From Aurantiochytrium sp. KH105 (lineage: Eukaryota > Sar > Bigyra > Thraustochytrida > Thraustochytriidae), in the NCBI GenBank assembly GCA_003116975.1, contig BGKB01000288.1:1-46068 (forward strand): 46,068 bases of DNA, read 5' to 3'. This document shows, piece by piece, positions 38,068 to 46,068 of this stretch. Position numbers and translations under genes: made by a program. The notes beneath the pieces are model-generated. The model saw only the letters and a program-made list of their open reading frames with translations, had not been told where the DNA came from and made no database searches. The first letter of the stretch is position 1. Every line of letters starts with the position of its first letter.

Positions 38068-38303
38068 GTCTCTTTTTCTATGATACTACCGAATACTACC
38101 CAACTGACGCGACCCACCTCGGCCCGACCCAGGCCGCAGCAAGCTAAGCTGCCCGGGAGCCAGACTTCGACGCCCCGCGCCGCACTTCTAGCGGCGGCCC
38201 TGCACGCCCCGAGCCCGGATGAGTTGGTGGTGGCGGCAACGGTGGCGGCGACAGCGAGAAGGGTCGGATACGAACGAGGTCGTGGGCCACATTTGGGCCA
38301 CAC

Positions 38304-38347
38304 CAGCTCAGCTCAGCTCAGCTCAGCTCAGCTCAGCTTAGCTCAGC
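38304..38347. repeat. GCTCA pentanucleotide repeat
   Basis: About eight copies of a GCTCA unit, one with a single change. Confidence 0.85.
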
Positions 38348-39045
38348 AGACCCAGGGTTCCTATGAAAACGATCTCCCCGAAGACCTGGCTGTCATGGCA
38401 CGATTCGCACAGAGTGGGTGGGCGCGAGAGTCCTTGGGATAAGCGTGAGGACTCTAAGCTGGGATGAATTGGACAACCGCAGTGGTGGTATGTGAAAGCC
38501 AAGCTGATGGGCAGATTGCTTGCTGCGAAGGAGAGCGTCTTTCATCGCTCACCATTGCTCGCAAATCTGTGGCCTCGTACGGCATCTACCAATGTGACAA
38601 GCTCGTAGATGAATGTTGGAGAGAACATTAGAAAAGAAATCTCGTGACGGGCTTTTGGTTTGCCTCGAGCCGAAGCAACCAGGGCATTCACACGAGGGCT
38701 GACGGGTAGTCTCGTTCAACTCCTGGACTTCGCCCACAAGGTAAGCCCGGGCCTGTGTGTAAGCTTTTCAGCCCAGGGTGAACGATATGGAATGATCGGA
38801 TGGGCCTAAAGTCTACTATTTAGTCAGGTTACTCATAATATGACTATGCAAAGAATCGTCTCACTGTACCGCACCAGTGAGTCTGTTCGAGGCAACAAAA
38901 GGCAAACCTGCGTGCGCATATACACCGATCAAAGCAAGTCGAACAAATCAGACTCGCGGAAAGTATACCTTGAGGGACAAAACAGAATATTTGATGATAA
39001 AAGCAAATGTGGAAGAAAGTATGAAGTGGGTAGCTTGCGTCACGA

Positions 39046-42000
39046 TTACGCTGCTGCATGCATCGGATTGCTGCTCTCGACCTTGGCATGCATTTCGGTG
39101 TTCGCGCTGACCGCATCTGAAGCAGTGCTGCGGCGCTTGCCTTGCTCGCGTCGGCGCCGTCGAATGATGAGAAAGGCTGCAGCAACCACCGCAACAACGC
39201 CCGCAGTCACGCCAAGTCCAACGCCAAGCATCGACGAGTCGGCACCACTACCATCCACCCCTTCGTCATCCTCGCTCTCCACATAAGACGAGGCGACGGC
39301 CGCATCGCTTGGAAGAACCCGAGCATAAGCGACTGCCACCGCAGCGCGCCGCTCCGAATCCGTTTGCGTGCCCCATTGGGCCAATGTCGCCGTGTCCTCG
39401 CCGTGCTCTGGCAGAGTAGGCACCACAAAAGTCCTGCTCACGCTGCCATCAGCGAGCGCACGACGACGGCCTCCTGCGGTGATCACCTCTGCGACGTTTC
39501 CGTGCAAGTCGTGCACGCCTCGGAGCTCCATCGTGACGGTCTTGTTGCTCCAAAGCGCCACCGCAGCCGCGTCGGCAGTCTCCATCACGACCGTGAGGTC
39601 GTACAGTCGCGAAGCACACGAAATGCTTGTTGTCGCGCTGAGCTCTCCCGAAGCGTCCGTGATGATCGCCTCGAGATCCGCGTGACCGCAATCCACGGGT
39701 TCATCGAAGCGAAAGTTCGCCACTGGAAAAGAGGATGTCGCCACACGCACCTTGCTCGCGGGCGCCCAGGCCATGAGAACGGGCCCGATGGTGTCCAAAA
39801 CGCCAAGTCGCTGGCTCGACCGCGTCGAGCCCACGCTGCGGCCCTCGACTGCGCACGAAGCACGGAGCTCGAACAAGAACCTGCCCTCCGACGAGGTCTT
39901 CGCCTGCAGCTCGGCAGCAGTCAGATCCATCGCCGTGCTCCCGGCCGCAAAGCTCGTAGCTTCGAACCAGTCCCCAAACGTTGCAGACCCATCGTACCGA
40001 GCCGCCCACAGCGACACCGTCGAGGTCACTGATGAGTCTGAAGTGGATCCGCGCGAGAATGCAATCGGAGTCGTCGGCAAATCCGACGTCAGCGCCCATG
40101 TGGCGGAGGCATCGGCGAGCGTTCCCGCCCAGCTGATCGTCGGACACGTCGAGGCCCAGTTGAGATCAAACGGCAACGTGCGCGATACATCGTCGTCGCA
40201 GACCGAAGTGACTTCGATATTGACGGTCGTGGAGCGGATGCGCTCATCGAGACGCTCATAAAAGACGGTTACTGGATGCTGGCGGCGAGCCCGCACATCA
40301 ATCTCGACGATCTGGTTCAGACTTGTGCCAGCGACGCTGTACACGATGCCGCCTGTGGCGCTCTGCGCGTCCACCGAGATCGCAAGAGTGACATAGTCGC
40401 TACTCACGGGCATCGAGGACGTGTCGATATAGAACGAGAAGCTGCCCGTGTTCTCGGTCAGCTCAATGGCCGGTTTCTCGTTGTATGTCAGAGCAATGAC
40501 CTCACGGGCGTCGGTGCCAGGAATGTTGGGGCACGAGGTGAGCCCGCCGCACACGCGGTAGACGTGCGTACCGCTAAAAGGAGACCGGAAGAGCTCGACA
40601 CAAATCGAGTTGCCGTCGCCGGCCAGCGCGAGATGCGTCGAAATCGACGTCGACATGGCCTCTCCTTCGGTCGTCACTCGCTCCACTGAGGTGGTCTGCA
40701 CAACGGAAGTCTCGTGCGACACCTCGGTCGTAGCCTCCATCGACACAAACCAGAGATCAACAGAAGCACTCGCGGAGACGCCCAGAGACACGTCGCGACT
40801 ACTTGAGCTGGAGAACGACTCGTAGTCGACAACGGAGTCGACCTGGCCAGACACGCTGTCGACAATGTCAATGTCAGCGTCGCTGATCTGGATGCGATTG
40901 ACCGCAGTTGTCGTCCCTTCGAATAGATTTTGGCCGGCAAGATCAATCGGATTCTCGAGCGCCGCCAAGTAATCGTTTTCCCAATGCTGGAGCAGAGACA
41001 GCCAGCGCTCGCGCTCAAGTCTAGCCTGTGCGACCAGATCCGCCGACTCTGCATTGTCGCCTTCAACCTCGATGGTCCGTTCAATCAGGTCCAAAGAGTC
41101 CTCGCACGCGCGTCGCGTTTGGACCACCATCGACGCAACCTGATTGCCCCAGGCGATCGAGTCTGCAGAGGTCACCATGCACGTCTCTTCGTCAAACGAC
41201 AGGTGCACTGCCTCCGAGAATTGCGCCACGCTGCCGATGAACATGACCTGATCTACCGCACTGCCCGTCTCAGCGCTCGACGTGGTGAGCGTGAAAGAGC
41301 GAGATGTGGTGCTCACTTCAACCTGATCGTCGTACGACTCGACTTGGGTGTCGACTTCGCCGAAGCCAAGGCCAGCAGAGGTTCCCACAGAAGCGGATGA
41401 AGAGCCTACGCTAGCGGAGACCGTGACCCCGGTGTGCATTCCCGATTCTGTCTCCACAATCGCCTGCGCCGAAGTCTGCACAGCAAACGAGCCCTCAAAG
41501 CTCATGCTCGCGTACGATCCATCGCCTCCAGGAGGAGCGTAGAGGTAGTGCAGCGGAATAGAGTCCTCGCTGGAGAAGACGATGGTCGAGCTCTCGCGAA
41601 TGCTCTTGTCGCCGAGAATAAGAGCGTCAAGGGTTGCTTCGAGACCGGCGGTCGCATTGTCCCAGACCCTGGGGTTCCGCATGCTAAAGTCCACCGAGCG
41701 GATGAACTCGGCAACCCCATGAGAAGCGCCGTCTCCAAGCGGTCGCTGCGGCTCTCCGCACACAACGCTTGCGGTCGCGACGGATCGGTTCTCGTAGTTG
41801 ACCTCGGCTACTGCAAACGCGAACTCGCAGGGAGCATTCGGATCGCAATCCACATCGATCTCGGGCGCCAGATTGCTGACCACCTTCACGACTGTCCCGC
41901 CAGGAAGAGTTCCGCACGTTTCGCTCTTGTACGTCTGCGTCGATGTGATGCGAACCGGGATCGTGCGACCTCCCTCGATGATGGTGTCAAAGGGCACTTC

Positions 42001-44745
42001 AGTGCATGATGCCGTATCGAAGAAAAGATTCCCAGCACGCACAGACAAGTCGATCACGGGAATGGGCTGATGGAGCATCTCCATGAGACCATCCTCCATA
42101 TCCAGACTCACGTATCTTGCGTCACTCGTGGGGAACTGGTATTCGAAGCTCGTCTGCACGTCTTCGTCGTCCGGAAAGTCAAGACTCAAAGTATAGTTGG
42201 CAGCAGGCAATGTCCAATCGTTGATGACAGTCGAAGTGGTCCGAGCGAGCACGATGCTAGGACATGCGTGTACTTGTATGGCAACATCTACGGTGCCCAC
42301 GCCGAAATCGCACTCGGTTGCGCCAGCTCGAAGGCGGAGAACACGCTGCGTCGTGTCGCTGATCTCGAGGTTGGCAAGGTTGTCGCTAACCTGTCGCCCC
42401 GAGCCGCTCAGCAACGCACTTGTGACGGCGTCGCCGGAGTCGGTGGCATCAAAAGTATGATCGCCGTAGGTGAGGACAAGTTGCGTCTGCGTGTTGATGG
42501 GCACATTGAGCGCAAAGCTGCCATCGACTGAGGACGAGGTCGTAAAAGCAATAACTTGATCAGTTGCGACGTTGATTGCTTCCACGAGAACGCCTCCAAC
42601 GTGGCAAGAGCCGGCACTTTCAAAAGTCTGCGTAATCGTTCCTTCAAGCGTGCGGCTGAGAATGTCGACGAGGCGGAGCTGGCGTGTCTCCAGGTGCGTG
42701 AGGGAGAATATTGCAGGAAGGCTTCGTACGTTGTCCACGGTACACTCGACATCATCATCGTCTGGGCAGAGCTTGATGTCGGTCTCAATGCCCGTCTTGG
42801 ACGCGCTCACAAAGGTGATGCTTGAGTCAACGCCATGGAACGCCACGTTGTCGTCGAAGATCTCGAGCGTGACCTCCCCAGTCGCATCGGTAACAGCCTG
42901 AAACGTGTCTTCGCTCGTGCCGATCTTGTATTCCAGAACAACGTCTTGGGACCCGGAGGCGGCATTGATATCGTTCACAAGAACGTTACCACGGGCAACG
43001 AGACTGATCGTTTGCGTCACGCAAGACCGTGCAGACTCTTTGGGCTCATCTGGTTGCGTCTCGGATAGATCGGCCCAAGTCAAGGGCTTGTTCAGCTCGC
43101 GCCAGGTGAGCTCCAAACAGGCCGTGAACTCGTCACCTACACGCAAGTTCGGATCGAGAGCGAGTCGAGGAGCGTTGTCTCCAGCCGAGCCGCAATCGGC
43201 GAGATAGTTTGTCCAGCTTGTCGCAGTCGAGTCTCCCACGCTGCTGGTGACGACGAGTCTGTACTCTTCGACAATCGAGGTTCTAATCATCTCGGTGAAG
43301 GAAGATTTGACATGAACAGAGTCCTGGGCTGCGGAGCTCGCGGGCGGTACAGAAAGGACCAGTTTCCAGCCACCTGCTTGCTCTGCGTTCGTAGGAATTG
43401 CATACGCAGAGAAATCGAAGTCGGTAGGCTCCTCAAAAGCCAGCGCGCTGAGCTTTTCGCCAAGAGCGGAGTCCCGGCACACGTGGTGCTCGCAGCCAGT
43501 ACCGCTATAATCAGCGTCGCAGCGATTCTCACTGCTTGGATCCAAGGGCGTGGATAGACCCTCGACGCCGCAGAACTTCCCAGCCTCGCATGCAGTCTTT
43601 TCACCCTCGTAGCAATAGTAGCCCTTGGGACAGATGTAGCAGCTGTCAATGCCGTTGGCTGGATCGGTGTCGCTGATGTAGTATCCGGGAAAGCAGGTGT
43701 GGCAATCTTTCATTCCTGCGTAGATGTCTTCGTTGGGCGATTCATATTCATTCTTGTAGGCGTCTGCAGTTTTGAGCCAGCATCGGTTGCGATTCCGGGC
43801 ATAGACCCACACCACACAATCGGACTCCTCTTGGCACCAGCGACGGCACTCGTGGGGATCAGAAAAGCCAGTGTCAGTTTTCAGATCAGCACCTGGCCAG
43901 TTGTAATGGTGTTTCATGCATCCAGGTGCTTGGTAAAGGTTGGCCACGTCCCGGGCTACGTTTTCCTTGTTGAAGTCTTTGTCGCAGTACATGTTACCTG
44001 TGACTCTTGTATTACCCTGCGAAGGGTTCACATTTGTGAAGCTCCCACTGAGATGAGGTCTCTTATGATGCACCTTGCATACGTTGTCTTTCGAATTGTA
44101 CTCCCAGGCGATGCAAGGGTAGTGATTTCCATTCGCCCCCCATCCTTGATTGGCCTTTGACCAGCTGCAAATGTATGGCGAGTTCTTGATTCGAACGTTG
44201 AGCTTGTCCGGGGAGTTGCCATTCTTCTCGTGGAGGTACTGCGACTGGATGTAGTCTTTATACTCAAATCTCGCCTTGACGGGAAGGTAATTGGAACTAG
44301 CGTCTCCCTGGTGCACAGTGCCTTTGTAGCACGGCCATGCTTTCCAACTTTCTGTATTGTCATGTATGAACGAGTTATAGTCGCCGGTCCTTCTCGCAGT
44401 ACAGGACTCTCCTGGGTCTGCGAACTGTGCAACTTGCAGGTAGCAACCTTCGTGGCGAAAGGCAGCATCCCAACCATCGTTGTTCCAGAGCTCTATACCT
44501 CGACGCTTTGAGGCTTTCCACCAGTTCATGCACTTGTCACGGCAGTGACCTGCGTTCGATGCTCCAGCGTTCTTCATGACGGTGTTGCTGGCCCAGCTCG
44601 GCGTACCTAGAATAGCACATCCAGGGAACTTGTTGATTATGGCTTGACGGTTGGCGACTTTCTGGATCTTGAGTCCATGCGTACTGACGGCGCCAAGAAG
44701 ATTGGCGACGAGAGCCCATAGCACGAATGCAAACATCTCTCTCAT
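39046..44745 (-). CDS. Giant type I membrane protein with PAN-like N-terminal modules
   Basis: About 1899 residues from the start at 44745 (the ATG at 44805 would add 20 hydrophilic residues before the signal). The signal peptide MREMFAFVLWALVANLLGA is followed by two Cys-rich PAN/apple-like modules. The second, about 285-350, reads PGADLKTDTGFSDPHECRRW, DCVVWVYARNRNRCWLK. Then comes a short Cys-rich TNFR/GCC2-like stretch (CFPGYYISDTDP, CPKGYYCYEGEKTACEAGKF, about 355-430). The middle thousand residues look like beta-rich repeats with few cysteines, and LHYLYAPPGGDGSYASM marks an APPGG block. A Ser/Thr-rich zone follows. The end holds an Ig-like domain, a membrane segment (about 1838-1861) and a short basic tail (RRRRREQGKRR). 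One 5.7 kb exon. Probably a cell-surface or adhesion protein. Confidence 0.85.
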   Translation of the reverse strand: MREMFAFVLWALVANLLGAVSTHGLKIQKVANRQAIINKFPGCAILGTPSWASNTVMKNAGASNAGHCRDKCMNWWKASKRRGIELWNNDGWDAAFRHEGCYLQVAQFADPGESCTARRTGDYNSFIHDNTESWKAWPCYKGTVHQGDASSNYLPVKARFEYKDYIQSQYLHEKNGNSPDKLNVRIKNSPYICSWSKANQGWGANGNHYPCIAWEYNSKDNVCKVHHKRPHLSGSFTNVNPSQGNTRVTGNMYCDKDFNKENVARDVANLYQAPGCMKHHYNWPGADLKTDTGFSDPHECRRWCQEESDCVVWVYARNRNRCWLKTADAYKNEYESPNEDIYAGMKDCHTCFPGYYISDTDPANGIDSCYICPKGYYCYEGEKTACEAGKFCGVEGLSTPLDPSSENRCDADYSGTGCEHHVCRDSALGEKLSALAFEEPTDFDFSAYAIPTNAEQAGGWKLVLSVPPASSAAQDSVHVKSSFTEMIRTSIVEEYRLVVTSSVGDSTATSWTNYLADCGSAGDNAPRLALDPNLRVGDEFTACLELTWRELNKPLTWADLSETQPDEPKESARSCVTQTISLVARGNVLVNDINAASGSQDVVLEYKIGTSEDTFQAVTDATGEVTLEIFDDNVAFHGVDSSITFVSASKTGIETDIKLCPDDDDVECTVDNVRSLPAIFSLTHLETRQLRLVDILSRTLEGTITQTFESAGSCHVGGVLVEAINVATDQVIAFTTSSSVDGSFALNVPINTQTQLVLTYGDHTFDATDSGDAVTSALLSGSGRQVSDNLANLEISDTTQRVLRLRAGATECDFGVGTVDVAIQVHACPSIVLARTTSTVINDWTLPAANYTLSLDFPDDEDVQTSFEYQFPTSDARYVSLDMEDGLMEMLHQPIPVIDLSVRAGNLFFDTASCTEVPFDTIIEGGRTIPVRITSTQTYKSETCGTLPGGTVVKVVSNLAPEIDVDCDPNAPCEFAFAVAEVNYENRSVATASVVCGEPQRPLGDGASHGVAEFIRSVDFSMRNPRVWDNATAGLEATLDALILGDKSIRESSTIVFSSEDSIPLHYLYAPPGGDGSYASMSFEGSFAVQTSAQAIVETESGMHTGVTVSASVGSSSASVGTSAGLGFGEVDTQVESYDDQVEVSTTSRSFTLTTSSAETGSAVDQVMFIGSVAQFSEAVHLSFDEETCMVTSADSIAWGNQVASMVVQTRRACEDSLDLIERTIEVEGDNAESADLVAQARLERERWLSLLQHWENDYLAALENPIDLAGQNLFEGTTTAVNRIQISDADIDIVDSVSGQVDSVVDYESFSSSSSRDVSLGVSASASVDLWFVSMEATTEVSHETSVVQTTSVERVTTEGEAMSTSISTHLALAGDGNSICVELFRSPFSGTHVYRVCGGLTSCPNIPGTDAREVIALTYNEKPAIELTENTGSFSFYIDTSSMPVSSDYVTLAISVDAQSATGGIVYSVAGTSLNQIVEIDVRARRQHPVTVFYERLDERIRSTTVNIEVTSVCDDDVSRTLPFDLNWASTCPTISWAGTLADASATWALTSDLPTTPIAFSRGSTSDSSVTSTVSLWAARYDGSATFGDWFEATSFAAGSTAMDLTAAELQAKTSSEGRFLFELRASCAVEGRSVGSTRSSQRLGVLDTIGPVLMAWAPASKVRVATSSFPVANFRFDEPVDCGHADLEAIITDASGELSATTSISCASRLYDLTVVMETADAAAVALWSNKTVTMELRGVHDLHGNVAEVITAGGRRRALADGSVSRTFVVPTLPEHGEDTATLAQWGTQTDSERRAAVAVAYARVLPSDAAVASSYVESEDDEGVDGSGADSSMLGVGLGVTAGVVAVVAAAFLIIRRRRREQGKRRSTASDAVSANTEMHAKVESSNPMHAAA

Positions 44746-44914
44746 TGTTCCCTCTATCCTTGGTCCTCGGTGGTGATTGCGATTTGCAGCAGCCGGCTGC
44801 TGCATCTATTGGCAACATTTCGAATTGAGCCTATTCGTTCGTTCTGAGCCAAGGCCTATGCTTAGGCCGCCTAGGCCTGGTCGGCTGAGCCTTGGGCGGA
44901 GGCTGCTTCGGGCA

Positions 44915-45209
44915 ACGCATTCCTTGGCGCAAAGCAGGCGCACGCGCAATTTCCCGCATTTCTCGCAAGAGTAAGGTGCATCGCGTGGCACGCGCGGCCG
45001 TGTCACTGTAGGATGTCCGAACGTGTTAGTACTTTCCATCTTCCATCCCTCGCTCGGCAAGCTGCTTTGAGCTACGCATTCCTTGGCACAAAGAAGGCAC
45101 AAGCGCAATTTCCCGCATTTTCTCGCAAGAGTAAGGTGTATCGTGTGGCACGCGCGGCAGTGTCACTGCAGGATGTCCAGACGGGTTAGTACTTTTCATC
45201 TTCCATCCC
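44915..45209. repeat. 159-bp imperfect tandem duplication
   Basis: The segment beginning ACGCATTCCTTGGC at 44,915 recurs at 45,074 with an offset of 159. Both copies share CGCAATTTCCCGCATTT, CTCGCAAGAGTAAGGTG, and CTTCCATCCCTCG, with scattered differences. Confidence 0.85.
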
Positions 45210-45212
45210 TCG

Positions 45213-45415
45213 TTGGCAAAGAAAACCAGATCTCAACTGACTGTGAGTGTCGGACCACTCGGGGCTACGCAAATATACGTACTCGAACTTCCGCATCTGC
45301 CGCTTTTAAAGCCATCTGCGACTTTGCTTGACAAAGAATCCAGATCTCAACTGAGAGACTGAGGTCGGAACACTTCGGCCTATTTCGTTTACTTCCACAT
45401 CTGCCGCCCTCAAGG
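45213..45415. repeat. 114-bp imperfect tandem duplication
   Basis: CCAGATCTCAACTGA recurs with an offset of 114 bases, followed in both copies by GTCGGAxCACT and CATCTGCCGC. The second copy is more diverged than the 159-bp repeat. Confidence 0.7.
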
Positions 45416-45620
45416 TTGAGGGGAACTCGCGAGCCACACCACCTGCGGCCTTGCTGGATTGAAAGTATCGCGACTCTTGTAGGAGGAGGTTGGATGTCAG
45501 GCAGCCAGGCACTCGCGGTACATTTTTTTTCAAGCTTGAAGCTAGGCCTACGAAGGAGCTAGCCGCAAGTCTATCGGGGATCGAGGCTTCTCAGCTCAAA
45601 CTGGCTCGTGGAGTCGAGTT

Positions 45621-45623
45621 TTT

Positions 45624-45706
<83 letters not shown>

Positions 45707-45708
45707 CT
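45621..45708. repeat. CTTT tetranucleotide run (about 85 bp)
   Basis: About twenty nearly perfect TTTC units, all pyrimidine on the plus strand. Such mirror-symmetric polypyrimidine tracts can form triplex (H-DNA) structure, which is known for this sequence class but not shown here. Confidence 0.9.
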
Positions 45709-46068
45709 CTTGGTTGGCTCGTTCGTCAAGTCGCTACACGTCAATCCTTTTTGAAGGTATCGCACTCTATCTAGGTCAGGACGCCGAGACAAGTGCGACA
45801 CAGCCGCCAGTGACAAGTCGTCAAATAACTAGCTAGCTTGTCACGTCTGGCACGGAACTTGTCCGTGTCAGAGCAGACGCTGCCACTTTTGGCGGGGAAG
45901 GACTCCCGGCGCCCTCACCGTCCATCGATTTCACAACCGGAGAGACGCACGCGTCCGAGTCTCGTGCAAACGCGAGGCGTCTTCAAGGCCTCTTTTGAGA
46001 CTGCCTAACATCCAGCTCTCAAAGTGGGAAGGGGCGCGGCTACCCGCCAGAAGGGAGATGCGCACATG

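Larger units (their letters stand above)
37031..39045. other. 2 kb repeat-rich gap
   Basis: Between the MOB gene start (right side) and the giant gene's stop. 37,060-37,880 is extremely GC-rich with arginine/alanine-biased open frames on all strands that look non-coding. It also contains a CCTCG run (37,433-37,458), a TCTG run (37,996-38,067), and a GCTCA run (38,304-38,347). 38,420-39,040 is more ordinary in composition. No tRNA or rRNA seen. Confidence 0.5.
44746..46068. other. Intergenic right end with tandem duplications
   Basis: Upstream of the giant gene. It contains a 159-bp imperfect tandem duplication, a 114-bp one and a long CTTT run. No gene is supported. The last 250 bases are ordinary in composition, and any neighbouring gene lies beyond the window. 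Confidence 0.5.

Overview
The window reads as nuclear DNA of a compact, GC-rich protist, and I infer a stramenopile, possibly a labyrinthulomycete (thraustochytrid) type. Three things support a eukaryote: GT-AG introns of 58-93 bp, many of them phase 2; genes for a 20S proteasome subunit, CIAO1, MOB1, RRP8 and a FYVE-myotubularin; and long GC-rich intergenic stretches full of simple repeats. The stramenopile lean rests mainly on a gene with four EsV-1-7 repeats, a family best known from brown algae, other stramenopiles and their viruses. I see no prokaryotic operons, CRISPR array, tRNA, rRNA or recognisable transposon.

Seventeen genes are supported, and 13 of 16 neighbouring pairs lie on opposite strands. 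Left part (0.6-13 kb): proteasome alpha subunit PSMA4 (+), rRNA methyltransferase RRP8 (-), a diacylglycerol kinase (+), a His/Pro-rich low-complexity protein (-), a second diacylglycerol kinase (-), an FAD-dependent oxidoreductase with an apparent one-base frameshift and one intron (+), and a protein with two TIR-like modules (-). Both kinases and the TIR-like protein start with MG followed by early cysteines, a pattern expected to be myristoylated and palmitoylated.

Middle part (13-29 kb): a large FYVE-GRAM-myotubularin lipid phosphatase (+), a Golgi-type sulfotransferase (-), a 3.3 kb repeat-rich gap, an EsV-1-7 repeat protein with a leucine-zipper-like coiled coil (+), a polyQ/coiled-coil protein (-), a two-exon basic protein of unknown function (-), and the Fe-S assembly WD40 protein CIAO1 (+).

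Right part (29-46 kb): a membrane leucine-rich-repeat protein (-) rebuilt here from eleven exons, in which nine consecutive exons are each exactly 69 bp and each encode one 23-residue repeat; a two-exon CMP/dCMP-type deaminase (+); a MOB-domain protein with long disordered flanks and an altered zinc site (-); a 2 kb repeat-rich gap; a 1.9k-residue type I membrane protein with PAN-like N-terminal modules (-); and a tail region with tandem duplications and a long CTTT tract.

Functionally the window mixes housekeeping genes with genes for membrane lipid signalling (two diacylglycerol kinases and a phosphoinositide 3-phosphatase) and for the cell surface (LRR protein, PAN-type giant protein, sulfotransferase). 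The most striking structure is the one-exon-per-repeat LRR gene, whose introns are also duplicated in alternating pairs.
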